Source: Plectrocnemia conspersa (taxonomy: Eukaryota > Arthropoda > Insecta > Trichoptera > Polycentropodidae). Taken from it: a stretch of 64,000 nt of DNA. Under the pieces are notes generated by a model. It saw only the letters and a program-made list of their open reading frames with translations, was not told where the DNA came from and made no database searches. Position 1 is the first letter of the stretch. Every line of letters starts with the position of its first letter. The stretch lies in NCBI GenBank assembly GCA_009617715.1, contig VTFK01000356.1:558001-622000 (forward strand). Reading direction: 5' to 3'. The position numbers and the translations under genes were made by a program. Positions 36,801 to 49,105 of this stretch are shown here, one piece after another.

Positions 36801-37996
36801 TTTAAGTGTTGGGCATTAGCGCCATCCGGCACCGTTGCGACATCTGTTGCCTGTATTATAAAGCCGGGCTAGGAAGGCGCGTTTCCAAGTCCTCACACCA
36901 AACCCCGTCATCAGCACCACCCACACTCCGGGGAAGGTTCGAGCTGCTTTCCTAACTCTTTGCCTGGCCTTATGTCGCCATTTGAATATTGTTCGCCGGA
37001 CGAGTATTGAGAAAGGATCCATTGAAACCGTCCGTATGGGACATATGCCCTTCTAATATTGTACTTCATATTTAGACAGCCCTATAATAGTCCTAATTAT
37101 AACCATTGAAAAATACTAGTTAAATTGTGCTCTATGATATCTATTTAGTTACATAAAAGTTAGTAAAAAAAAATCATCTGTTGTCACTGATTAAAAATAT
37201 TAAAAAAATCGTTTTGATATGCCTTTAACTGTATTGAGTAATATTACTGAAAGATTAAGGTATAAGGTATAGGATGTATACAAATAAAACAGACAAGGCT
37301 TCTAATGTTGGGAGCAAGAAACTCAAACTTAAGCTGCAAAAATGCATTGTTGTCTATCGTCAGTCGAAAAATAAATTCACTAATAAACATCTGGGTCGGT
37401 TGGCAAGGTATTCATGTTCATTGGTCGATCAGTTGTAGATGTTCAACAATTTTTTTAAATGTATTAAGGCTAAACATATTTTTTTCTACAACTAATTTTT
37501 TAGTAGGTTTTGAATATAAACATATCTAAGCTTATCATTGTGTGTTTAAAATCAGATATTTCATAATAATACTGCAGAAAAACGAATACCATAAAACTAA
37601 ATTTCCGCAACTTTAAATACCACAGTATTATAATTGAATAACTGGCATAGGTGCGGAAATTTTTGGAAACCCATGAGTCAACCGGCAAGAAATTAATCGC
37701 TCGCTGATCGATCAGTAGTCGATTAGAGATTCACATTTCGTGAATGAAATAGTTTTTGTCAGACTATATCTAGTATTTGTCTTTAGTAATACATACTCCG
37801 GTTCTCTGGTAGATTAAAATTAATATATATAATAATGATTAATTACTTTATTTTATTATTAGTCGCCAAATTATTTTAGCGAATTACCATAGTCAGTTGC
37901 GTTAAATCTAAGATTCCTAGACTACCAAAAATAATTATTAGCTCAAAAGAAAAAAAATAATATAAAAAGGTCTAAAAGTATTATTAATAAAAAAAA

Positions 37997-38650
37997 TGTG
38001 GGGATCTCATTCTTGAAACATTGATCAATAAGAATAAACTAGAAAATAGTGTAAAGGATGGGACCACACAAAGCCCTCGTTATGATTAGAAAAAGAGGCA
38101 AGGATTCTCCGTTGCATTGAGAGAACATATCTTTGTTGCGAAACGGTCACGGAAAAAAAATATCACCGGAAGACAAAAAGTACCATAATCACAATACGAC
38201 CTCGGAGATATCCATCAAGCAAAAGTCACTTTTAAAGGCGTATACATATTTCGTTGTTCTAAGAAGCGAGTGCAACGATTGGCTGGATGATCGCTGCATA
38301 ATTGTGATTGGTCAGAAAGCTTTGCAACCCTGAATACACAAGTCTAGTCTCCAATGAGGACCTGGCAGACACCGGCAGACACTCGAAAATTTGGTCATAG
38401 ACGCTCACATCGTGAGAAGAACTCCACCATACAAGCACCATAGCAGAGAGGGATCAACCTCCGCTATACTGTCGCTGCCACAACAAACAGAATTAAGGAT
38501 ATTCCACTGACATCACCCCTCCGCCATCTTTTCCACCACCGCTCGGAAAAGAACAATCTCGCCCCTCATAGTAATTCGCAAAGCATGTAATATAATCTAA
38601 TAAAATTCTCACTGGTTTCCACCTGCGTCTTACTGGCTGCGAAGTCACAC
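37997..38650. mobile_element. LTR-like dispersed repeat, copy 2
   Basis: It starts TGTGGGGATC. It shares with 41545-42236 the words gaccacac, attctaagaagc and ggattggct-type/gatcgctgcataat in the same order, and a final taataaa-plus-gg(a/t)ttcacc block. It probably represents a solo LTR of an unidentified retroelement. Confidence 0.4.
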
Positions 38651-39329
38651 CCTTTTATTGTATTTATAGTAGTAATTTCTACTAAACTTTAAATTCAGAA
38701 CGTAAAATATATTTTCAGAATCTTCCTTGATTGAGCCTGGGCGTTTTAGTGAAAATAGCCTCAACTTTACTAGTGTTTTACTTCGTGCTGTTATTTTCCA
38801 AGTATAAGTGCTATTAACTGTTTGTAGAATTAAATCACTGGGAAAAATCTGAATTAATGGGTACCGCACGAATTGAAGAACGGTTAGAAACTGAGACGCT
38901 TTGTGCTGTGTTTTTTTTGTTAATTGATAGAAATATTACAACAAAAAATTATTTAGTGCATGAAAATAAGATTATATTTACGTTATAATCAAAAGATAAG
39001 TGCATTATTATTTTAAAAAAATATATTATAGTAAAATGTAATAAGCCAGAAAATTCAGCCAAGAAATTAAAAAATATTTCATATTTTAGCACAATTGATT
39101 ATATTAATGAAAATTTAAAAATAAGCCAGCCAATATTGGTCTCTTTAATTCTTGTTATTTATACTTATTCGTCAGATTTTTACATTTTCGCCTATTTGCG
39201 CTATTATATTTAATTCCTCATTTAGCAACCTGATAAGATACGACCCTAATTTATCTGGTGGTCATAAATTATAAATCATTTATTAGATCAAAGTGTGACA
39301 CGCAACTTAACAAGAGCCAATATGTGTAT

Positions 39330-39610
39330 CCCTTTTTTCTTACGTTGGCAGCACTGGGGCACCGATGACGTTACGCAAGGTCGATTTTTTTTGCATTCGC
39401 GAAGAATTCGACTTACAGGCGCAGCGTGGCGGAGCGATATTATTTATGAAGTGAACGATTCGAGGCGTTCGAGTGCGGCCAAGGCAATAACTGCTGGAGA
39501 CTGCGAGCAGGAGCATGTCGCCAGATGGCGGCCGGTGTTGCCAGATGCCGCCGATTCGCCTTCTCCTTTCACCCCTACTACCGCCTAACTCTAACCGCCT
39601 CCGCTCACTC
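39330..39610. other. GC-rich block inside the nervy intron
   Basis: About 280 bp with a high CpG and GC content. It contains two near-identical words, gccagatggcggc and gttgccagatgccgcc, each holding a CAGATG E-box next to a GCCGCC-type motif. Plus-strand open frames exist but match nothing I know. Candidate regulatory element or internal promoter. Confidence 0.35.
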
Positions 39611-40275
39611 TCGGCACATATTACAGACCTTAAAATCTTGCAAAATAAAAACCCCCCACGCCGCCGTCCAGAAGTGCCATCTGCGACTTTAGTGTTTTAT
39701 TCAAAATTTCAAATCGAACTCTCGGTTCATTTTTGGGACCTTCAATATTGCGTGTGTTATATATGTAAATACATTTAAATTGAGTTATAAGCATTTTAAT
39801 CTTATTAATAAATATATTTATAAGAGGTGGGGGGGAGAAGTCAAAATTTAAAATTATAAAAAATGTTTTGTATATTTTATTTGTATATACATATATTGTA
39901 TATCTCGTTTAAATATTTAAAAAAAAAATTAGAAACAACTAAAAAAGCATATTCTTTAAATACTGTGAGCACAAATTTGTGCATTTCGGAATTTCAGCTC
40001 TATAATTTTATTTTTCCTGTAACGTATTTACGTTCAGTATGAAACTAATATTATATTAATTTAAAAAATACTAATTCTACTCTCTTTTGTGTTTCTAGTT
40101 AGTAAACATATTTTGAGTCGCATTTTTATTATTTACATCCAGTTACTATCTGTCGGCCTTTTTACGCACATTCATCAATCCCTAGCTTATCTTAAAAGGC
40201 AAAATTAGTGACAAAAAATTAAAAGTGGTTGAGTGACTCGCAACATTGTTTGACTTAAACTGATTTAATCATTCT

Positions 40276-40400
40276 GGGGGGGGGGGGGGCAACATTTGGC
40301 TGCTAAGCAGTGGTCCTTTTTTTAATATTTTAATTTTATTAAAGTTCACAGTATTTCATTAAATATATTTTTCTGGCCAATTTAAAGGGGGGCTCGCAAT
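40276..40400. repeat. Units of the G-run minisatellite
   Basis: A run of 14 G (40276-40289), then cacagtatttcattaaatat...ctggccaattt and a second GGGGGG. This is the same family as the array at 58359-58945. Confidence 0.65.
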
Positions 40401-41544
40401 TTAATTTTTATAATTTTTACTATGGAGATTTGAAATATTTATTTAGTAATCAAATACTAGATATTCATAACGGAAATCTTAATACGAAATTATTTATTAT
40501 TATCATAAACATTTCGCAAAATCACGGCATCGGAAATCTCTCTTCTGAAACGCGTGGACTTGTCAAGTTTTGATTTTGCGCTTCTGATTATAGCTTTTAG
40601 CCGATAGCTAACTTTGAATGCCTAAAACGCGGTCGGCTAATCGAGTATTTCAAAGTTGCGGAGTCCCGCGTCAGTGCGTCGGTTTTAAGAATATTTTGCA
40701 GGCGACAGCTTAATTAATAGAAAACGTGCGTTTGACAGTTTAATTACAAAAACTATGTTTGGTGCCACATCTCAAACTGTTCGCGACATAAGGAGAGTTT
40801 CGCTGTCGAGCGATCCCACTCTACCCCCACTACTTTCCCACACTAACCCCCTTCCCCCACCGTCACACCCGAAACGCCACTCCGATTAAAACATAATTTT
40901 GTGGAGTTAATTGTTCTCGGTGAGCGGATTGAACCGCTGATGTGTGCGGTAACTATTTTTTTTACCGCACGTCACTTTCTGTCAAACTTCGATAATACTC
41001 GACCTTTCTCATGAGTGGATTTCAAACGCAAAAACGACTGACAAAATATAAAAGGTATATATTACATTTTTTTACAATATTAATGTATTATCAGGGTCGC
41101 ATATATATATGGAACAAGGTTGATAACCAACGATAAATTAATATGATTCTACTTTACGCTTATTTAAAAAGAAAAGTATATTCAGGCAATCGAAATTTAA
41201 TTAAGAATTAGGTACTCGGAGACGGACTAGCTGAGAGCTTAACTCAGGTCCATCCTGCCTACTTGAGACGACATAAAATCCTCGTCTTTTGATCAGCTAT
41301 ATTTACTAAATCTACGCCACCAAAATTATCTAGGGTGATCTACATTTGATAGTATGCTGCGCATGCAACTTTTTAGTTATATTCTTGTGATTCAAATATA
41401 TTTTTTCATTCACTATAATTTTTAGTTTTAATTAATCTATTATCTTTTGATTGTATAAGACTTTCAATAATATTTTTATTAAAACAGTCAATATCTTAAT
41501 AAGTACAACCTAAAAAATAGGTATATAACTCATAATAAGCATTT

Positions 41545-42236
41545 TGTGGCGACCACACATATAGGCATATTTAAAATGGTGATTGTCTCATTGTTAATGA
41601 CCGTGACCAAAAACGTTCATTCATTAACAATCGGACAAACATCATGGCACAAGAGGGATTTCTTTTGACCACACTCAACATGGGTCGTTAAGAGAATCCC
41701 TTTTGTGACAAAACGGTACGGACGCAATCAATCACCACAATGCAAACCCTTTCCGAAGAATTCGAAAGTCTGGAGCCAAGCAAAAAACTCGCTTTCGGAA
41801 ATACACATCCGATTTCTCGAATTCTAAGAAGCCACTGCAGGGATTGGCTAGGGGATCGATGCACAATAAGCCCGGACTCCGACGAGGAGAGGGCAGACGG
41901 TCCGAGATACGAGACGGCTGAGGTACGAGACAAGAGACGGCCAGCGACGCAGATGACCAGAGAGCCAAGATCTACCAGCAGCCATCCGGAGGAATCAGCC
42001 ACGCGCCCTCACCGACAGACCTGAAGATCACATCTGATATTCACAGCACGCAGTCACAGAGCCCTGAGACATAATCACCTGCACACATTCATCGCGAGAA
42101 ACGTCACGCCGTAAACGTCCATAGTAAAAATTGTAATTATAACTTAATAAACAAACTAATAGGATTCACCGAAGAGTCTCATTAGCCGCGAGCTCAAACA
42201 CCTCTAGGGCTACGCCCCCTAAAATATGTTACGCCA
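41545..42236. mobile_element. LTR-like dispersed repeat, copy 3
   Basis: Starts TGTGGCGACCACAC and ends near TGTTACGCCA. Includes an aataaac signal about 90 bp from the end and a GC-richer middle that leaves two overlapping meaningless frames. Layout and similarity to 37997-38650 suggest a solo LTR; no flanking duplication was confirmed. Confidence 0.45.
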
Positions 42237-42408
42237 AAATTAGACGCGCGATTTGCGTCTCTAGAATTTACTAAGAATCAAAGTTTATATAGACGTAATA
42301 AACAAAATAGAAAGTATGCATTGGAGTATTGCAATAAATCCGCTTTTATGAAAAAAAAGTCTTCGAGTAGGTAACAATCTATAAAACAAGCAGGTTGACA
42401 AATGTTAA

Positions 42409-42442
42409 TAATTTTGAATCTACTACGGTAGATTCAAAATTA
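42409..42442. repeat. Perfect 15-bp hairpin
   Basis: TAATTTTGAATCTAC and its exact reverse complement are separated by TACG. It lies in the nervy intron with no T-run that would suggest a terminator. Confidence 0.9.
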
Positions 42443-43720
42443 GATTAGATAGACACGGTTAAACATTATGACAAAATAAAAGAGTCTGGTACCGCTCAAA
42501 ATCACTTGCATTACTCAGAGGATCGAGGACTGTTAAGAACGTTAGACTTCTTGATATACCTCAATAGTATATAAGCTAGAACGCTGCCATATTTATTTAC
42601 TTCTGTCAGGACTAGTTTAACATAAAACTACGATTTAAAATAAGGAGCTACGCCAAATCGAGTTCAAAAATCCGCTTTCACGTCAATTTAATCCAACCGA
42701 GCAGTCACTCAAAATCTCTAAAAATTCAAATTAATCTCCGTAACGACTTGGATATTACTATGTTTCAATTTGCAGTGATTAAAAACATATTTATTGCACC
42801 TTTATAATAATAAAAATTAATATATTTTTTTCCAAATGCTATCGTAATTAAAATATTAAAATAATATAAACCTAAATAAAACTATAATGCTAGCATAAGT
42901 GTGTTTGAAGAATACATCAAAATACACGATATGCGTAAATCAATATCAAGCGTTAAAAAACACCTGGAATATTAGACGAGTGTTTAAATGTCAATAAGTC
43001 CATTATATATTCAACGAATAACTTTAAAAACTAGCAATACTTGTGGCAAATTATAGTATTTCTTGGTTTAAGAGATGATCCCAGTTTCAGTAAGATGAAA
43101 ATAAAACTTATGAACAAGTATCTAGATAAATCATTAAATTCTTCAAAGGCAAATGTATCATCACAGTGTAAACTTACACCTTAATGATGCTATGCAATGC
43201 AATGTATTGAACATGTATGCTTGAAGCAACGATCATAATTAAATCAAAAGAACAGTTGTCTAATATGACAGAAATTTACATAAATGCTTCTCTTATGGTA
43301 AGTTCTGTAAAGCAGAATGTGCTGGCAGATTCAAGTAATTTAACAAATTATTAAAAGATATGTTCCAACTATATTTCAATTGTATTGTATATATACTATT
43401 AAAAATTTGACTTCATGGAAAATGAAGCAATTTTTATTATCTTACATCTGAATAGTTTTCCTTTTTATGTATTATTTTTTGCAAGAAAGACATCGTTTGG
43501 TCTTAAAGTTGCGTAATTACCGTTTACTCTGAATCGAGCAGTTTGCTTTTACTCCCCACGAAACGAACAAACAGTAACACCTTTATAGCCAATCAAATTT
43601 TTATGCAACAATTTTTCCTTTGATGTTCTTTAAAAGCACACAGCCGCTGCAGAGCTATCGATTTTTACCTTTTTTATTTACGCTCAAAGAATCATAATAA
43701 TAAATAATAATTTTACTCAC

Positions 43721-43845
43721 GGGTCCCCCAAGCTTCTCTTCGTCGTCGTAGGAGAGACTGGTGCACCGATAAAGATGTCTGCCGGCTCTGAAGACCCTGG
43801 TTCTAAAGCGACAGCTTCATGAGTCCGTACGTATTGCAATGGCGT
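43721..43845 (-). CDS. nvy: nervy, exon ending the TAFH/NHR1 region
   Basis: This 125-bp exon starts in phase 0 after ACACAG and ends with two bases of a Pro codon before GTGAGT. It encodes TPLQYVRTHEAVALEPGSSE and then a linker ending SLGDP. It aligns with the segment just after the TAFH domain in vertebrate ETO proteins (residues of the ARLAKQ...QYLAQHE type). It joins upstream to 49992 and downstream to 16308, both in phase. Confidence 0.88.
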
Positions 43846-44547
43846 CTGTGTAATAATAAAACATATCAAATGAATGAAAAAATCGATTTAATTTAAAAAA
43901 TATTATATAATGGTTGTAATAAAACATATTTAAAATATACCACAAAAGTAGGGAGTGAAAGATAAAACACCAATATTAGACGATGAGTAATGATATTTAC
44001 TTAATTCGTAACAGGGTGCTTCGGTTCCCGTGTTTGAAAGAAGGGTAAAGGAATTAGTGAAAGAATGTTGCGGTATGGTGGTAGGATTGAAAGGTTGTGT
44101 CGTTCACTGTTTATATACATATAAATTCCCCCAATACAAAACACTAGGGCTGAACAAAACTGCTTCGTATAAATTATTAATTTTATATGTGTATAGATAT
44201 AATAGGTTCACGTTGTACTTTGGCTTTTCTCTAAGGGAGCTGCGATGAAAAGAAGTGAAATTTGAAGGAAAAACAGCGTGAAAAGACAACGTAGCGTATT
44301 CAGCTGTCAGACACAATAATTTTCCTCTCTTGGATAGTTGGGAAAACTTTCTCACGTGTTTTGATATCGCGCTGAGTCGCCTTGGAGCTATTCAAACGTT
44401 TAGTTTCAGAATTTATCGCCGCAATGCACTCTAACGTTCTATTATTGTATTATAAAATTAACATACTATATAAAAACATTGAAAAACAAAAGAATTATAT
44501 GCTTAATTAATTCATTTGTTGTAAATTTTTGTTGCAAAATATCGTAG

Positions 44548-44640
44548 ATGCGTAACAACCAAATAAACAATCAATAAGTAGATAAAATATCAGACTGAAA
44601 TCTAAGTCTGTAAATTAGTGACATTTATTTTATTAATTAC
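44548..44640 (-). mobile_element. SINE fragment
   Basis: Contains atcagactgaaatctaagtc followed by gtaaattagtgacat, closely matching the body of the SINE at 48810-49105 (atcagactgaaagtctgg, ...attagtgacat). Confidence 0.5.
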
Positions 44641-45769
44641 AGCTCGATTTTTATTTTTAATGAATAAAAAATAAGTGGTCAAATTAATATAATAATCATA
44701 GACGCGATAGAAAGATTGAAAAACACTTAGTTCTATATGAGATTCAAGTCTTTTAGGTACTATTCAATGACTATAGTGCTTTTTTATATATTCATATACG
44801 TTATACTTTACATTAATGGCTTAATTATAAAATCAGTAAATAATAACTATTTATTTAAATATAAAATGAAACCCTATTTCAAGTACTCGTAATTAGTGTA
44901 GATTACTTAAAATGATCTTTCTTTGCATTGGCACTAATTAAAAAATTGCTCTAAAAAAAAAAGATTTTTCCCTTTCTTGAGACATTTCTTTGATAAATGG
45001 AGAAGTAAACGTATATTTTAAAATCTAAGCGAATTTTTTTTCGATTTCTCAATTTTCTTTTGTGTATATCATTATTAGAAATTTGATTTCCAAGTATTGG
45101 TTATTGTTATTATTATATTTACTTATCTTTTTAAAGAATTACATTATGCGTAACAATACGCATAGAGCGTAAGAAAATTACTTGTCGCATATTTGCGTTA
45201 AAAGCGCAATAAATAAAAATGCCGAAGAGTGTTTTTGTACACGACGATGGATTATCACCCCTAATATTTTTTACAATTGTTATTGTAAGTTAAATGTGAT
45301 TTGTTAAAATTGGTCATACCATGATTCACATCAGATAAAAAATGTAAATTAACAAATTTAATTACACCAGCAAATATTCGTAATTAGTTGTCGCGTGGAA
45401 AAACCTTTAATGGAATAGCTAGAACATACGCCAATTATTCCTAACTTCAGACATACAAGAGTTCATTAAAACTCGCGACATAGAAGACCAAAAGAGCAGC
45501 TGCTTCGCTCTTCACGTCAAAGCTAGTCCAGCTACGACTTTCAATATTTAGTTCAAGGCGATTTTAGGAGACCACTGGATTCTACATATGTTATATGTCA
45601 ACACAAAATTACTCATTCTAACATTATAAAAGTAATTAAAAATTGTATTAAAATCCCTAATAATGATAGTTCTTTTATAGGTCCACCTTCACTAATTAAA
45701 TTGACAATGAAGTTTGTCCACATCATAGATAATACACCTAGAATTGAAGATCAGCTTCCTTAAGATTAT

Positions 45770-46010
45770 TTTTTTGGCTTCAAATACTAGACAATAGATA
45801 TAAAGAAGTTTTGCATCAAAGCACTTCACCAGATGTTCCAAAGTTTGCAATGCTTAAATTTATTTTGGAGCGATAAAATTACCATTGTGAATACTATTAG
45901 ACTCTTTGAAATGGTATTTAGGTACTTGACTTCTGCTTGGAGGAACATTTGGCCAACTTGTGTTTTAGAAGTTAATGGAGCCCAGGTTATTAAGGTGCTA
46001 TAAGTGAAAG
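45770..46010 (+). pseudogene. Possible pogo/Tigger-type transposase remnant
   Basis: One forward frame near 45890-45990 reads TIRLFEMVFRYLTSAWRNIW and continues PTCVLEVNGA. The SAWRNIWP phrase resembles the S(C/A)W(K/R)NIWP motif near the end of Tigger-type transposases. The surroundings are full of stops. This is a weak call based on one short motif. Confidence 0.35.
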
Positions 46011-46389
46011 AGCTGCAATTACATCAAGCAAGGGCAACGGAAAAAAATGTTTCCTTAGTGGAAGAGAAACAGTAAGATACTAACATAAGTCCAATGGCTT
46101 TAGTTACTAGATAAGATAAACTGCCTCTCAGGTATCTACCGAGTATAAATGAATATTTTTGGAAGGCTTGGAATGCTCTGTTCTTTCTACTTTCTCTCAA
46201 ACATGTGCCGCTCTTCTTCTATATGATTTTATATAGTGATTTATATAGTTGATATGTCTGAGACAAATTTGAAAATTACACATTTTTTTGGTCCATCCCA
46301 CACCGTCCATATTCACGTGTGAACGAGTTCAAACTGTGCATCGACGCGTACGTACGTACACGTGTTATTCGGAGCCAAATTGATAATTA

Positions 46390-46660
46390 AAATTTCATCG
46401 TCGGCATGTGCTCCTGATAAGGTTTGTTTTTTCATCCCTGCGGGTTCGGGCGGCGGCTGTTTGTGGGGTTTTTCGGGGGTGGCGCCGGGGCGCGTGGTTA
46501 AAGTAACAGCTGTCCCGAGGGGGGGCGACACAAATTTTAATCTGGCGGCCCCTGCCCCGGCCCTGCCCTCCTCGCCGCCGACGCCGCTGCAGGTGGCCCT
46601 GTACTTACGAAAGGGCACCATATGGCCCAGAAGGCGTCGCTGAAATACCAATACCAACCG
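46390..46660. other. GC-rich CpG block in a nervy intron
   Basis: About 270 bp rich in GGGG, GCCGCC and CpG, containing ttcgggggtggcgccggggc, cagctgtcccgagg and cgccgctgcaggtgg. Both strands are open across it, which follows from composition and proves nothing. It may be an internal CpG-rich promoter, an alternative first exon or an enhancer. Confidence 0.35.
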
Positions 46661-47221
46661 AGAAAGAAACTCGGGCGACGAAAAACAAATTTAAACCGAC
46701 GAATAAATTCTTCAGCCCTTTAGGGCTAATTCGGCGGAACGGAAATATGCTGCTTTATAAATGTAAGCATTCTATATGAACTGATTTTTTTAATAACTAA
46801 ATATAACCTAATATAATTGGGGAACTGTTGAAAAAATACTAATAGAACAATGAACAATATTATACAGTTTTTTCGCAGACTTTAATTGAAGATGGAAAAA
46901 AAATACTTTATTAATTTTTTTTTATTAAAATGCAATCTGTTTATTTGGACAATAAGCAATTTTAATATTATGTATATTTTCTTCTTTCTATTTTCTCACA
47001 GCAATTAAGAGACAGGAAAAGTCTCATACAGGGGGCTTCCATTAAATAATTAGTAATTATAATGTTAAAAAATAGGCTTAACCCTATATTAATATATTAT
47101 CTTATTATAGGTTAGTTGGTAGTACTATTGTTAGTGTTGAGCTTCATCAGACCACGCCATTTTATTATTTTGTTTTCCAATGATAAGCCTGAATTGAAAA
47201 ATAATAAAAATGAATTGAAAA

Positions 47222-47720
47222 ATATTTGGCAGAGTTCCATTTCCTGTTAAGGGATACCGAAGGACAAGTATTCTTGCTTAGCGTAAATGTAACATGGATT
47301 GATTTAATTTCATTAATTCTGATTTGCTATTTAGTGAACCAAGCTTGGACTTTTAATAAATTATATTGCAGTCTCTTCGATGCTATTTTTGGGTCAGTAT
47401 CATACGCCATTATTGTAGTGTCGTCGGCAAATTCATCAATTCTTGATGAGTTTGTCTGAAGAAGATCTTTCGTGTATAATAAAAACAGCATCGGTTCAAA
47501 AATGCTCGCCTGAGGTACACTCGTTGATATTTAGTACAGTTTTGTGTTTACTTCTCCAATCTTTGTTGTATGGAAGCAGTCTCTTAATTTTGTACAGTAG
47601 TTCAGAGTGTCACACTTTATCAAAATCTTGGGTTATATCTAAGAATACTACTAAGCAATATTATTTATTTTCAAAGTCTTCATTGAAAAATATTTTGTCA
47701 ACTTATGCATATGTGATATA
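47222..47720 (-). pseudogene. Jockey-type LINE reverse-transcriptase remnant
   Basis: Reading the minus strand gives FLDITQDFDKVWH (RT palm), then EFADDTTIMAYDTDP (the ADD catalytic motif), then LQYNLLKVQAWFTK and, after a stop, INEIKSIHVTFTLSK with CPSVSLNRK. That order is typical of Jockey-like non-LTR retrotransposons. In-frame stops and frame changes show it is dead. Confidence 0.8.
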
Positions 47721-48809
47721 GAAATAATATATATATGAATAAGCTTTGCCAGTGAAAAACCGTGAATTACAACTGTATTCATCACTCGTACCGGTTCATT
47801 GATATTAATATGAATTAAAAAATTGGAAATTATTTACATTTTAAATAAATTGTAATAAACTCTTTAATTATAGAATTAATACTTATTTACATTTGGATCA
47901 GATCACCAAATTATTTTCTAATGGAAAATAAAAAATATCAAGATTCATTTTTAGCGATCAAACAATATTTAATAATTCGTTATTACTAAAGAACAATGTC
48001 AATGAAATATGCATTTTAAAGGTAATGCATATTGCGAACACAAAAAGAATGCGCTAAAAGTTAACATAACATTCGACAAAAAAACACCGATTTGAACATT
48101 GCGTTATAAAAATAATAGTTTTGCAACTTTGAGCAAATTTCACAGCTACAAGTAGTGAGACCATTCCTCTTTGAAAAAAAACACTGTTTAATAAAAAAAA
48201 TATACAATTATACAGCTCTATTAATAAACTCTGTTTTTTTCATTAATTAAATTGAATTTATAATCAACTCTATAATTATTTTATCAATTCGATGAAGAAA
48301 AGCATAACGCAGAGTTTTCACGAATTTAAAACAATCTTTAGAATTAATAGAGAACTAAACAATAAAAAAGTTAATATATAAAACGACCAACTAATAAATC
48401 CATAGGTTAATTTTTTTTTACAAAATTACTGTAAGCCAGTAAACCTAAAGACATACCGCATCTATTTTATAATACATTAAAAATATTTATAAACGTTACA
48501 TAAAAAAGCTGATATCCCAGCTGAAGTAGTTTTGCATATAAATAAAGTAATCAATCATTATTTTTTGCCGTTAATTTACTTTTCTTTAATATCAACCAAT
48601 TGTTTTAAAATAATTAGAAATTAAAAAATAGTTCTTACAAAATAAATTCTATAATAACGTTTAGAAAACATTATTTTAAAAATGAAATTACGTTGCAAAT
48701 TATATTTACGCCCCCATCAGCTTCAATTGGTAAAAAATATTACACCTATATTTGTGTATTGTATAATATAAAGCTGAGTTTGAGCTCGAAATGTATTTAA
48801 TCTTTTGTT

Positions 48810-49105
48810 GTAACCTGACAGGCGTAAGCCCAATGCGTTACAACGAGGGTAAATTAGTAGTAACTGTACCAACAATCAGACAACGAATACCAACAAGGTA
48901 AGTATTAACCATCAGACTGAAAGTCTGGGAATTAGTGACATCTATATTATCAAATATAATATCACTTTGAAGCTCGGGCGGTTTTAAATAAAAGCGCATT
49001 TCTAAAAAATAGATTCGAGTTACTACCGGTGCTCGAACCCGCAACATCAGAATTACTAGTTTGAGACGTTACAGACGGCGCTATTCTCACCTACAAGATC
49101 TTATG
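48810..49105 (-). mobile_element. tRNA-derived SINE
   Basis: The head, read on the minus strand near 49100-49023, has a pol III B-box-like GGGTTCGAGCAC preceded by an anticodon-arm-like CTAGTAA loop. A body of about 200 bp follows and the tail ends with cgcattgggcttacgcctgtcag. A second, better conserved head is at 59700-59785. Tail pieces occur near 25598, 28117 and 33128. Confidence 0.65.

Larger units (their letters stand above)
16309..43720 (-). other. 27.4 kb nervy intron containing two lipase genes and many repeats
   Basis: The donor after 43721 (GACCC|GTGAG) and the acceptor before 16308 (TTTCAG|ATTC) join in phase (CC plus A), so the interval is one intron unless an unseen exon lies inside. 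It holds two plus-strand lipase genes, TTAA-type MITEs, LTR-like repeats, a long composite foldback repeat and several GC-richer blocks (18486-18735, 23410-23680, 34230-34390, 39330-39610, 40750-40930) that stand out from the AT-rich background and may be regulatory. I see no other coding gene in it. Confidence 0.8.

Noticed and set aside
36816..37022. Minus-strand 68-codon frame with many basic residues
   Set aside because: GC-richer local composition explains the open frame; no domain, splice context or paralogue is visible.
41688..42024. Overlapping frames of about 80-100 codons on both strands
   Set aside because: They lie inside an LTR-like repeat and resemble no protein.
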